A stretch of 55,336 bases of DNA from CAIZGX01 sp044374295 (lineage in GTDB: Bacteria; Bacteroidota; Bacteroidia; Flavobacteriales_D; Sanyastnellaceae): positions 1 to 55,336 of the forward strand of contig JBILOU010000006.1 in the NCBI GenBank assembly GCA_044374295.1, in the 5' to 3' direction. Made by a program: the position numbers and the translations under genes. Positions 31,693 through 40,394 of this stretch are shown here, piece after piece; position 1 is the first letter of the stretch; every line of letters starts with the position of its first letter. The notes beneath the pieces were generated by a model. It saw only the letters and a list, made by a program, of their open reading frames with translations, made no database searches and was not told where the DNA came from.

Positions 31693-33183
31693 CTATTTTT
31701 CAAGGAAGTATTTTAACACGGTGTCTTTTCCAGATTTCAAATCTTCTAAACTTTGTTCCAAAGGAATGTTTGGAAGTATCGGTGTTCGCGAATAACTGAA
31801 CGTGTTTTTGTAGTTGTAGCGAATGGTCGGAACCGAATAAGAAATTCCAGATTCTGAAAGTTGAACAGTGGTGGCGTTGCCCCATGTGCCGTTGGCAGTG
31901 GCGTTGCACGGTGTGCCAATAAGAACTGCTCTGTGATTGCTCTGCAGCAATTGTGCGAAATCGCAAGCAGCAGATACCGTATTTCCATTCATGAAAATTG
32001 CCACTTTTCTATTGTACACATGCTCTCTTTGTTGACGTTGAGGGATACTGAAAAAGGCGGTGTCTAATTCTTCGATCGGGGTTTGACTTAACATGAAGTA
32101 CTTATACATGTCTTCATTTCGCTTGAATCGTTTCTCTGTGAATTCTGGAAAATGCTTGAGTCTGAAATCCGATACAATGCGATACGAGTAGTCGCTCGCT
32201 TTCCAAATGATATTGCTTGGAGTATTCAATCCACTCGGCATTAAAAACGAGCAAAGGTATTCAACCATTGCGCTTGATCCACCAGGATTGTCGCGCACAT
32301 CAATGGCAATTTCTTCAATGCCTAATTCTCGCACGGCTTGAAAGAACTTTCTAATTTTTTTGACGTCGTTTTGAAAAGGTCTGGAAGAGAAGGAATGAAC
32401 TTTTAAAACAGCTTTTCCTTCATCCAAATAAAAAGTTGCTTCTACATTTTTTTTATTCTGGTTGAAATGTTCTCGTCTGATTTTTTGAAGATGCTTTGCG
32501 TCTAACAGTTGAACTTCCATACTGTCTATTTTATTATCTATTCGGAAGACAATCGTTTCAACATCCCAATCGCTTTGCAAAGGATTTGCGAAGAATTGAG
32601 CGGGCGTGTAACAATAGGCTGCCGCTTCGTCACTTGCATTCATGGCCTGTCCTTCATCAATACTCCATTCTTTTGCTAGCGCGTGCAATTCCTTCATCGG
32701 TAATTTTCCAATTGAAATAATTTCGCTGCCAAATGGAGGTCCGCCGAAGTATGTTTCTTCAACGTAAAATTTTCCGTCAATGGGTTGAATGAACAAAGGC
32801 AAAAAGCCAGAGTTGTATCCGCAAGATTCGAACATCAAACGAAATACGTGCGTTTGCAAATGCGAATCTTCAACAACGCGAATAAATCGATTGAGATTCT
32901 GTGCATGCTCAATCATTGTGCGATCTTTAGAGTAAAAGTCAAGCGCTTTGTTGAACGCTTCATTAAAGGCTTGTTTGCCGCAATAGGCGTATGGATCAGG
33001 ATGAACAGACAGAAGAGTTTCTTCGAGTTCAATAAGGTCGTCAACCAAATAGTCGGCACAAATGCGTTCAATATTTCTTTCGCAGCGATAGTACGCTTTT
33101 GAATTCGGATCAAAGCACGTGTCGGACTGCGCAGATATCTGAACAACCGCTAAAAGAAAGACGAACGAAAAAAGTTTACGCAC
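31693..33183 (-). CDS. Secreted S41-family peptidase
   Basis: The 496-residue protein has a signal peptide (to about residue 19, QISAQ), a helical N-terminal region and an S41 (tail-specific/C-terminal processing type) core. The core has IAIDVRDNPGGSSAMVEYLCSF and the nucleophile segment FMNGNTVSAACDFAQLLQ, with Ser in TVSAA. No PDZ domain is obvious, and the usual Lys of Ctp-type enzymes is not evident, so it may be closer to tricorn-like S41 members. The start codon is GTG at 33183, directly after the paaZ stop, so the two are co-transcribed. The substrate is unknown. Confidence 0.83.
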   Translation of the reverse strand: MRKLFSFVFLLAVVQISAQSDTCFDPNSKAYYRCERNIERICADYLVDDLIELEETLLSVHPDPYAYCGKQAFNEAFNKALDFYSKDRTMIEHAQNLNRFIRVVEDSHLQTHVFRLMFESCGYNSGFLPLFIQPIDGKFYVEETYFGGPPFGSEIISIGKLPMKELHALAKEWSIDEGQAMNASDEAAAYCYTPAQFFANPLQSDWDVETIVFRIDNKIDSMEVQLLDAKHLQKIRREHFNQNKKNVEATFYLDEGKAVLKVHSFSSRPFQNDVKKIRKFFQAVRELGIEEIAIDVRDNPGGSSAMVEYLCSFLMPSGLNTPSNIIWKASDYSYRIVSDFRLKHFPEFTEKRFKRNEDMYKYFMLSQTPIEELDTAFFSIPQRQQREHVYNRKVAIFMNGNTVSAACDFAQLLQSNHRAVLIGTPCNATANGTWGNATTVQLSESGISYSVPTIRYNYKNTFSYSRTPILPNIPLEQSLEDLKSGKDTVLKYFLEK

Positions 33184-35229
33184 TTATTCGTCGTTGCGTT
33201 TTTTAACCATGGTTAAGATTGTTGCTAACGCTACCGTCTCGCCGGTTTCGTCGTAAACGTCAACCAAGAACTTCACAATTCCTTTTGGAATATCGTCCTC
33301 GCTGCGTTTCTCTTGCGCAATCTTCTCCTTCACAGTAAAGCGAACGGCAATGGTCATTCCCGGATAAACAGGTTTCGTAAAGCGCGCTTCGTCTATTCCA
33401 TAATTCAACAAGACTGGACCTTTCTTCGGGTCAACAAATAATCCTGCTGCTTTCGATAACACGAAATATCCGTGAGCCACTCTGCGTTCGAAGATGGTTC
33501 CTTCCAAAGAGGTAGCGTCCATGTGCGCGTAGAAATTATCTCCACTCACATTCGCAAAGTTCACAATGTCGGCTTCAGAAACGGTGTGCTTGTGCGTGAA
33601 GACGGTGTCTCCAACAACAAGGTCTTCGAAGTGCTGACGGAACAAGTGCGGTTGTGCTTCGGTTTGTTCACCGCCTTGCTGGTAAACACCTGTAATTGCG
33701 GTCAACATAGTTGGTGAACCTTGAATCGCCGTGCGTTGCAAGTAATGCATCACACCGCGTTTTCCGCCCATCTCCTCTCCACCTCCAGCACGACCGGGTC
33801 CTCCGTGAACAAGCATAGGCATTGGGCTTCCGTGACCGGTGCTTTCTTTCGCGCTAGCTCGGTTCAAGACTAAAATTCTTCCGTGATGTGATGCAGCGTT
33901 CAATACGAAATCGCGAGCAATGCTCGTGTCGTTTGTGGTGATGCTGCATACCAAACTTCCTTTTCCTAATTTCGAAATAGCAACAGCCTCTTCAGTCGTT
34001 GAATAAGGCATAAGCGTAGAGATAGGTCCAAACGCTTCTACGTTATGTGAGCTCAGTTTTTCGAAAGGATTGTCGTTCACCAACAACGTTGGCGACATGA
34101 AGGCGCCTTTCGAGTCTTCTGCTTCAATAAGGTGGAGCGCATCGTTTCCGAATACAACGTCACTTTCTTTCTTCAATTCGTTCAACGCAGCAAGCACGTC
34201 TTCACGTTGAGCCTTTCCAGCCAACGATCCCATGCGAACTTTTTCGTTGCGCGGATCGCCAATAGCCGTTTGTCCAAGTGCTTTCACAAGCGCTTCTTGA
34301 ACGTCTGACAAATATTTTTCAGGAACTAAAATTCTTCTTACTGCGGTACATTTTTGTCCGCACTTCACTGTAATTTCTTTGCGAACTTCCTTCACAAACA
34401 AATCAAACTCTTCTGTGCCTGGTGCTGCGTCTAGTCCGAGAATAGCGGCGTTCAATGAGTCCGCCTCCATAGTGAATGGAATCGCTTGATCGACAAGGCG
34501 AGGGTGTGACTTCAACATTTTCCCAGTTGAAGCAGAGCCTGTAAAGGTTACTACGTCTTGCATTTCCAAATGATCGAAAATGCCGTTAGCGCTTCCGCAA
34601 ATCAATTGCAAGGCGCCTTCCGGAAGAATGCCGGAAGCGTGAATATCGCGAACTACCACTTCTGTTACATAAGAGGTCAATGTAGCAGGCTTCACCACAG
34701 CAGGAACACCCGCTAGTAGGTTCACCGCAATCTTTTCCAACATTCCCCAAACTGGGAAATTGAATGCGTTAATGTGAAGCGCAACACCTTCTTTTGGAAC
34801 CATAATGTGGTGACCAATGAAGGTGCCTTCTTTCGAAAGTTTGGCTAGTTCTCCGTCTACATAAAACGAAGAATCTGGGAACTGCTTGCGCAACGAAGCA
34901 TAAGCAAAGAGGTTTCCAATACCGCCGTCAATGTCAATCCAAGAGTCAATCTTCGTAGCACCTGTCTTCACGCTCACTGCGTAATACGCGGATTTGCGCT
35001 CGGTTAAATACAGGGCCAAAGCCTTCAACATTCTTCCGCGTTCTTGGAAGGTCATCTTGCGAAGCGCAGGACCACCCGTCTCGCGACCGTAGTTCAGCAT
35101 AGCGCCGAAATCCAGTCCGGAGCTGTCTGCCACCGCTACCAATTCTCCATTTACCGCATCGAAAAGTTCGGTTCCTTTTCCGCTGCCGGAAATCCATTGC
35201 CCAAGGGCGAAATTTTGAAGTTGTTGCAT
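33184..35229 (-). CDS. paaZ: Bifunctional aldehyde dehydrogenase / enoyl-CoA hydratase PaaZ
   Basis: The 681-residue fusion opens the oxepin-CoA ring and oxidises the resulting semialdehyde in phenylacetate degradation. The aldehyde dehydrogenase domain covers about 1-525, with FTGSASTGKML, TMEADSLNA (Glu255) and VKCGQKCTAVRRI (catalytic Cys294). A MaoC-type hot-dog hydratase covers about 545-681 (HTVSEADIVNFANVSGDNFYAHMD, ARFTKPVYPGMTIAVRF). Length equals that of E. coli PaaZ. No other paa gene is within the window, so the rest of the pathway must lie elsewhere or the enzyme has another use. A TAACTTCG element at 35248-35255 (minus) may be its -7 box. Confidence 0.93.
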   Translation of the reverse strand: MQQLQNFALGQWISGSGKGTELFDAVNGELVAVADSSGLDFGAMLNYGRETGGPALRKMTFQERGRMLKALALYLTERKSAYYAVSVKTGATKIDSWIDIDGGIGNLFAYASLRKQFPDSSFYVDGELAKLSKEGTFIGHHIMVPKEGVALHINAFNFPVWGMLEKIAVNLLAGVPAVVKPATLTSYVTEVVVRDIHASGILPEGALQLICGSANGIFDHLEMQDVVTFTGSASTGKMLKSHPRLVDQAIPFTMEADSLNAAILGLDAAPGTEEFDLFVKEVRKEITVKCGQKCTAVRRILVPEKYLSDVQEALVKALGQTAIGDPRNEKVRMGSLAGKAQREDVLAALNELKKESDVVFGNDALHLIEAEDSKGAFMSPTLLVNDNPFEKLSSHNVEAFGPISTLMPYSTTEEAVAISKLGKGSLVCSITTNDTSIARDFVLNAASHHGRILVLNRASAKESTGHGSPMPMLVHGGPGRAGGGEEMGGKRGVMHYLQRTAIQGSPTMLTAITGVYQQGGEQTEAQPHLFRQHFEDLVVGDTVFTHKHTVSEADIVNFANVSGDNFYAHMDATSLEGTIFERRVAHGYFVLSKAAGLFVDPKKGPVLLNYGIDEARFTKPVYPGMTIAVRFTVKEKIAQEKRSEDDIPKGIVKFLVDVYDETGETVALATILTMVKKRNDE

Positions 35230-35299
35230 CTGATTTTTCTCTTGTTGCGAAGTTAATCGGAAAGTGCCGCACTTGGAATGATTGATGTATTTTTACAAC

Positions 35300-36349
35300 A
35301 TGAATAAGGTTACGCATTTAATTACCGGCGGTTGTGGTTTTGTGGGAAGAAACATGGTGAAGAGACTCTTCAACACCACCGAGGCGCAGTTGATTTTCAT
35401 CGATGATTTATCGGTTGGAACACACCCCGACACTTGGCTCAATGCCACGAAGACGAACTACGGCACAGGTTTCACAGTATACAACGGAAGATTGCTATTC
35501 ATTCATGCCGATGCGCTGAAGGTGATGCGCGCATTCTCAGAAGACGAGAAATACTTCGAAAAGAATTTTCAATTTGAAATAGATCGCATCAACGATGTCT
35601 TCCATTTTGCAGCTATTGTAGGTGGAAGAAGTAAGATCGACGGAGACCCAATGGCAGTGGCGTTAGACCTAGCCATTGATGCGGAAATGTTTTACTGGGC
35701 TTGTAGATATAAGCCAGATAGACTCATGTATCCAAGCTCTTCAGCAGCTTATCCAATAGACCTTCAGACAGTAGATGGTGCCATTGCATTGAAAGAGTCT
35801 GATATCGATTTCAAGAAGATGGGTGAGCCCGATATGACTTACGGATGGAGTAAATTAACTGGAGAGTTCCTTGCGAAAATTGCCGCTTCGCATTACGGTT
35901 TGAAGGTGACGTGTATTCGTCCTTTCAGCGGTTACGGGGAAGATCAGGATCTAACTTATCCCGTTCCTGCCATTGCAGCTCGCGCAGCGAAGAAAGAAGA
36001 CCCGTTTGAAGTTTGGGGAAGTGGAAATCAAGGAAGAGACTTCGTTCACATCGACGATGTGATCGATTGCATCTTGTTAGCCATGGATCACATTCACGAT
36101 GGAACAGCCATTAATATTGGAATGGGGAAACTTACTTCCTTCAATGAAATTATACGTGTGTTCTGTGGTTATGCAGGATACGAGCCTACTATCAAGCCGT
36201 TGTTGGACAAGCCGGTAGGCGTGCATTCACGCTATTGCGACATGACTTTCGTTCAAGAGAAATTAGGATGGAAGGCGAAGATTTCCATTGAGGAAGGAAT
36301 GAAGCGTGTGTACGAAGCAGCAGTGAAAAAATTAGCGGCACAGCAGTAA
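35300..36349 (+). CDS. NAD-dependent sugar-nucleotide epimerase/dehydratase
   Basis: The 349-residue short-chain dehydrogenase-type protein has the Rossmann glycine motif THLITGGCGFVGRNMVKRLF at the N-terminus, DVFHFAAIVGG, and the catalytic Tyr-x-x-x-Lys in MTYGWSKLTGEF. GRDFVHIDDVIDCI follows. It probably modifies a nucleotide sugar for surface glycans, which fits the glycosyltransferase gene that follows without a gap. The precise reaction is not decided. The start at 35300 begins the conserved fold and follows TATTTTTA at 35287-35294; an ATG at 35282 is also in frame. Confidence 0.88.
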   Translation: MNKVTHLITGGCGFVGRNMVKRLFNTTEAQLIFIDDLSVGTHPDTWLNATKTNYGTGFTVYNGRLLFIHADALKVMRAFSEDEKYFEKNFQFEIDRINDVFHFAAIVGGRSKIDGDPMAVALDLAIDAEMFYWACRYKPDRLMYPSSSAAYPIDLQTVDGAIALKESDIDFKKMGEPDMTYGWSKLTGEFLAKIAASHYGLKVTCIRPFSGYGEDQDLTYPVPAIAARAAKKEDPFEVWGSGNQGRDFVHIDDVIDCILLAMDHIHDGTAINIGMGKLTSFNEIIRVFCGYAGYEPTIKPLLDKPVGVHSRYCDMTFVQEKLGWKAKISIEEGMKRVYEAAVKKLAAQQ

Positions 36350-37624
36350 ATGAAAAACAGAACCATTGTTTGCTTCGGTCCGGGTCCACGCTTCAAAGGC
36401 GGCATGCAGAACTACAACACGTCGTTGGCGTTGGCATTGGACAAGGAAGAGCGAAACAATGTTCACATTGTTAGTTGGACGCAACAGTATCCAGCAATCA
36501 TCCCTCGTGAATTCGTAGACAAGAGCAGCACAACAGACTTGCTTCAAGGAAGTCGTGTGAAAGTGACTTACTTAACGAATTACAACAATCCGTTTAGTTG
36601 GAAGGAAACAGCCGATTACATTATTTCATTGAAACCAGAAATGGTAACCTTTCAGTGGAGCATTGCGCTGCAGGGATTGCCCATGGCTTTCATTGCGAAG
36701 CGCTTGCGCAAGGCGGGGATTCATGTGGTGTTCGATATACACTTTGTTATTCAAAAAGAGCACAGCTCAATAGATAAGTTTTTGACGAAGTATGCCTTGA
36801 AGCATGCTTCGTCTTTTGTGGTGCACGCGTTGCATACGTTTGAAGAATTGAAGATGGTCTTTCCCGAACGTTCGTTCGGTTTGGTAGATAAGTTGGATAT
36901 TCATGAAATGGCATTCACTTCGGTTGTTAAGTTGTATCATCCGATTTACGACTTGTACAAACCCATTCCGAATTTCAATTTGGAAGAAGAGAAAGCGAAG
37001 TTGGGTTTGAAGAAGCATGTCTTTTTGTACTTCGGATTCATTCGGAAATACAAAGGACTTGATCTAGCGATTCAAGCATTCGCTGAATTGTGTAAGGAAA
37101 GAGACGACGTCTCGTTTTTAATTTGCGGAGAGTCTTTTTGGAAGACCCTCGACGATTCGAAGTGGAGCACGAAAGTGAAACAAATGCTATTCGGTTGGGC
37201 GAAGAAAATTGTGCTTCGGAAATCGGACGACGAGCGTGAAGACAATCCGTTGGAATGGATTGAGAAACTAGGAATTGAAGAAAACTGCGTTGTCTTCAAT
37301 CGATTCATTTCGAACGAAGAATTGCCGAAGTTTTTTCAAGTGTCCGATGCGGCAGTGTTGTTTTACAGAACTGCCACACCCAGCGGAATAGAGTCGTTGA
37401 GTTACAATTTCAAGATGCCCATTTTGGCGACCAAAGTTGGACATTTTCCGGAAACAATAGTAGACGGATTCAACGGCTATTTGGCCGAAGCAGAAGATAT
37501 ACAAAGCATGAAAAATCAAATGCTTCGCTTTTTAGAATCTCCTATAGACAGAGAGAACGTTGCGAAGGCAACAGAGAACATGAGTTGGACCAATTACGCG
37601 AAAGCCATTTGCAATTATGAGTAA
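36350..37624 (+). CDS. Glycosyltransferase, GT4-like
   Basis: The 424-residue GT-B fold protein has an N-terminal acceptor domain (TIVCFGPGPRFKGGMQNYNTSLALAL). The C-terminal donor domain carries VFLYFGFIRKYKGLDLAIQAFAEL, FNRFISNEELPKFFQVSDAAVLFY and the E-x7-E-like GIESLSYNFKMPILATKVGHFPETI. It likely transfers a sugar to a surface polysaccharide or lipid-linked glycan. Its ATG follows the stop codon of the epimerase gene directly, and its end overlaps pdxH by 8 nt. Confidence 0.88.
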   Translation: MKNRTIVCFGPGPRFKGGMQNYNTSLALALDKEERNNVHIVSWTQQYPAIIPREFVDKSSTTDLLQGSRVKVTYLTNYNNPFSWKETADYIISLKPEMVTFQWSIALQGLPMAFIAKRLRKAGIHVVFDIHFVIQKEHSSIDKFLTKYALKHASSFVVHALHTFEELKMVFPERSFGLVDKLDIHEMAFTSVVKLYHPIYDLYKPIPNFNLEEEKAKLGLKKHVFLYFGFIRKYKGLDLAIQAFAELCKERDDVSFLICGESFWKTLDDSKWSTKVKQMLFGWAKKIVLRKSDDEREDNPLEWIEKLGIEENCVVFNRFISNEELPKFFQVSDAAVLFYRTATPSGIESLSYNFKMPILATKVGHFPETIVDGFNGYLAEAEDIQSMKNQMLRFLESPIDRENVAKATENMSWTNYAKAICNYE

Positions 37625-38249
37625 CATTGTACACCACAGAAAGAGCTATGAAAAACATAGTCTTGAGCTTGAAGATTTGAAAGCCACTCCGCATGAAATG
37701 CTCGAGTTTTGGTTGAGTGAAGTGGAGGAGTTGCATGATTTCAATGCCATGGTGGTCAGCAGTGTGGATGCTTCCGGACAGCCTCATTCGCGTGTAGTTT
37801 TGCTTCGCGGCGTGAATGAAGAGGGATTAAAATTCTACACGAATTATTCTTCCCACAAAGGACAAGAGTTAGAGCAGAATAACAAAGTGGCATTGAATTT
37901 TTTCTGGCCAACAGTTGAAAGACAAGTTCGTGTGGAAGGGGAATTGTACAAATTAAGTGAGGCTGAGAGCGATGCTTATTTCAATAGTCGTCCGCGTGAA
38001 AGTCAAATAGGAGCCTGGGTTTCACCACAGAGCTCAACCATTGATTCCCGTGAAGTGTTGAACGAACGCTTCAGAGAGTTCACAGATAAGTTCGAAGGGC
38101 ATCCGGTGCCACGTCCTGCGCATTGGGGTGGCTACATCATTCGTCCGAAGTATTTCGAGTTTTGGCAAGGAAGACCAAATCGTTTGCACGATCGATTGAC
38201 ATACAAACTACAGGATGGTACTTGGAAAATTAGTCGCATGGCGCCTTAA
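37617..38249 (+). CDS. pdxH: Pyridoxamine/pyridoxine 5'-phosphate oxidase
   Basis: The 210-residue FMN enzyme makes pyridoxal 5'-phosphate. It has FNAMVVSSVDASGQPHSRVVLLRGVNEEGLKFYTNYSSHKGQEL for FMN and substrate binding, NFFWPTVERQVRVEG, and SQIGAWVSPQSSTI. The C-terminus is FWQGRPNRLHDRLTY, where the conserved RLHDR lies. Length matches the family. It overlaps the glycosyltransferase gene by 8 nt and precedes ndh by 12 nt, so it sits in an operon of mixed function. Confidence 0.96.
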   Translation: MSNIVHHRKSYEKHSLELEDLKATPHEMLEFWLSEVEELHDFNAMVVSSVDASGQPHSRVVLLRGVNEEGLKFYTNYSSHKGQELEQNNKVALNFFWPTVERQVRVEGELYKLSEAESDAYFNSRPRESQIGAWVSPQSSTIDSREVLNERFREFTDKFEGHPVPRPAHWGGYIIRPKYFEFWQGRPNRLHDRLTYKLQDGTWKISRMAP

Positions 38250-38261
38250 GAGGTCTTTGTT

Positions 38262-39515
38262 ATGGATAGAAAGAAAGTTGTCATTGTAGGTGCCGGATTC
38301 GCGGGTATCAAGCTCGCGTTGAAATTAGATGAAAAGCTTTTTGAAGTATGGGTTTTAGATAAATTGAATCACCATCAGTTTCAACCGTTGTTTTATCAGG
38401 TTGCTACTTCGCAGATTGAGCCGTCTTCCATTTCATTTCCTCTTCGAAATATTTTTAGTGGAAGAGGGAACATCATGGTTCGCATGGCCGAGGTGTTGGA
38501 AGTTCAATCAGAAAATAAAAAAGTCATTACCAATATTGGTGATTTTTCATACGATTATTTGGTGCTGAGCATGGGGTGTAAAACCAATTTCTTCAACGAT
38601 GAAGTTTTGGCAAGGCATGCCCTTCCGTTAAAGAGTTCGTATGAAGCCATTGCCGTTCGCAATCACGTACTACGTTCATTTGAAGAAGTCCTTTCGGCTT
38701 CAGAAGAAAGGTTGAAGGCATTAATGAATTTAGTTATCGTTGGCGCAGGACCAACAGGAGTGGAGCTTGCAGGTGCATTCGCCGAAATTAAATCGAACAT
38801 ACTTCCAAAGGATTATCCAGGATTTGATTGGAGTCGATTGACCATTCATTTGGTTAGTCCAAATGGAATTGTCTTGAACGCAATGAGCGAGCACGCACAG
38901 ATTTACGCGAAAGAATATTTGCAAGAGTTGGGGGTAGAAATCATTAGCAATGAGCGAGTGGTGTCATATGATGGAAAAGTTTTGCAATTCAAATCAGGAT
39001 TGTCTATTCCTTGCGAGACGGTTATCTGGGCAGCGGGCGTGACACCAAATACAGTGAAAGGATTTCCTGAAACGGTAGAGTTGAAGGGAGGAAGATTGGT
39101 CGTGGATCGTTTCAATAAATTGAAAGGTGTTGAAGATGTTTTTGTCATAGGCGATCAAGCCTTTATGGAAACAGAGAAATATCCGAATGGACATCCGCAA
39201 GTCGCGAATGTGGCTATTAATCAGGCATTGCTTTTATCTAAAAATTTGCGGTGTATTGTCAACGGGAAGAATCCACTTCCATACGAATACAAAGACTTGG
39301 GTTCTATGGCAACCATAGGTCGCAACAAGGCTTTGGTTGACATTAAAAATTTTAGATTGAAGGGATACTTTGCATGGGTTATTTGGATGTTCCTTCACCT
39401 CATGCTCATCTTAAGTGTTCGCAACAAACTCATTATTTTCATCAATTGGGCATGGGCTTATTTCTCGAAGAACACAGCCCTGCGATTGATTTTGCAAGCG
39501 GAAAGGAAGTCGTGA
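38262..39515 (+). CDS. ndh: Type II NADH dehydrogenase (NDH-2)
   Basis: The 417-residue flavoprotein oxidises NADH and reduces quinone without pumping protons. The FAD-binding motif VVIVGAGFAGIKLALKL is at the N-terminus, the NADH-binding NLVIVGAGPTGVELAGAFAEIK at about 160-181, and TVIWAAGVTPNTV and DVFVIGDQAF are the usual later motifs. The C-terminus (YFAWVIWMFLHLMLI and FINWAWAYF) is hydrophobic or amphipathic and should attach the enzyme to the inner membrane. It is the fourth gene of the run that starts at 35300. Confidence 0.93.
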   Translation: MDRKKVVIVGAGFAGIKLALKLDEKLFEVWVLDKLNHHQFQPLFYQVATSQIEPSSISFPLRNIFSGRGNIMVRMAEVLEVQSENKKVITNIGDFSYDYLVLSMGCKTNFFNDEVLARHALPLKSSYEAIAVRNHVLRSFEEVLSASEERLKALMNLVIVGAGPTGVELAGAFAEIKSNILPKDYPGFDWSRLTIHLVSPNGIVLNAMSEHAQIYAKEYLQELGVEIISNERVVSYDGKVLQFKSGLSIPCETVIWAAGVTPNTVKGFPETVELKGGRLVVDRFNKLKGVEDVFVIGDQAFMETEKYPNGHPQVANVAINQALLLSKNLRCIVNGKNPLPYEYKDLGSMATIGRNKALVDIKNFRLKGYFAWVIWMFLHLMLILSVRNKLIIFINWAWAYFSKNTALRLILQAERKS

Positions 39516-39554
39516 ATTTATTAGATGTGTTCATTTTATTTGTAATTTTCAAAT

Positions 39555-40394
39555 ATGAAACGATCAATATTATTGATAACAATTGCAACAATTGTTTGTT
39601 TTGAATCAAACGCCCAATACTTCGTAGATATATTCTCGTTTAATAGACAATCGTTTAACGTTCCCAACGGTGCGCAAACCAACGACTTATTTGTGAACGC
39701 CTTCATTCCGAAAGTTTTGAAAAGTGGAAATACTTTTTTTGTTCGCGCACATTACGAGAAGTTGGATTTAAAGAAAGATTCTTTATCAGCTTCGTATTCC
39801 TCTGTTACCCTTCCAGTTGGAATGCAAGTTCAATTGAAGAATCCGAAATGGAAATTCACCGGCTTGATTATTCCCAAAATTGCAGGTGCTGATATGGGTG
39901 CGGCGTTTTCAGATGTTTTTCAAATTGGAGCGTATTCATTATTCACGGTAACAGAGTCGGAAAAATTCCGATACAAATTCGGACTTTATTACAACCGTGA
40001 ATTCTTTGGAAATTTCTTTGTGCCGTTAGCTGGAATCGATTGGAAAGTAACCGATCGGTTTTCCCTATTCGGCACACTTCCACAGAGCTTCAAGGCATCA
40101 TATGCGATAGTTCCTTCTCGCGTGAATGGAGGATTGGCCTTTCGCTCCATGACAAGATCTTTTCGTGGTGAAGACAACAACACCTTTGTCCGTTACAACG
40201 AATTACAATTCAAAACGTTTTTCGATTTCTATCTAACTCCAAAGAATGTTGTCTACATCGAAGGCGGTTTTTTCCTCGGAAAAACACCGTTACTTTATAA
40301 CAATGCCGACACGAAGAATCCTATTAATTCTAATTTATTGAAGGAAGGGATAGCGTTCCCTTTAATCAATGCTGGATGGGCGTTAAGATTCTAA
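39555..40394 (+). CDS. Probable outer-membrane beta-barrel protein (DUF6268-like)
   Basis: The 279-residue protein has a signal peptide (MKRSILLITIATIVCFESNAQ). It then shows alternating beta-strand patterns (YSSVTLPVGMQVQLKNPKWKFTGLIIPKIAG, FRYKFGLYYNREFFGNFF) ending in an aromatic residue (WALRF), as outer-membrane barrels do. The PLAGIDWKVTDRFSLFGTLPQSFK segment resembles DUF6268 proteins. Function unknown. The stop codon overlaps that of the converging eutBC-like gene by 4 nt, with no visible terminator between them. Confidence 0.8.
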   Translation: MKRSILLITIATIVCFESNAQYFVDIFSFNRQSFNVPNGAQTNDLFVNAFIPKVLKSGNTFFVRAHYEKLDLKKDSLSASYSSVTLPVGMQVQLKNPKWKFTGLIIPKIAGADMGAAFSDVFQIGAYSLFTVTESEKFRYKFGLYYNREFFGNFFVPLAGIDWKVTDRFSLFGTLPQSFKASYAIVPSRVNGGLAFRSMTRSFRGEDNNTFVRYNELQFKTFFDFYLTPKNVVYIEGGFFLGKTPLLYNNADTKNPINSNLLKEGIAFPLINAGWALRF

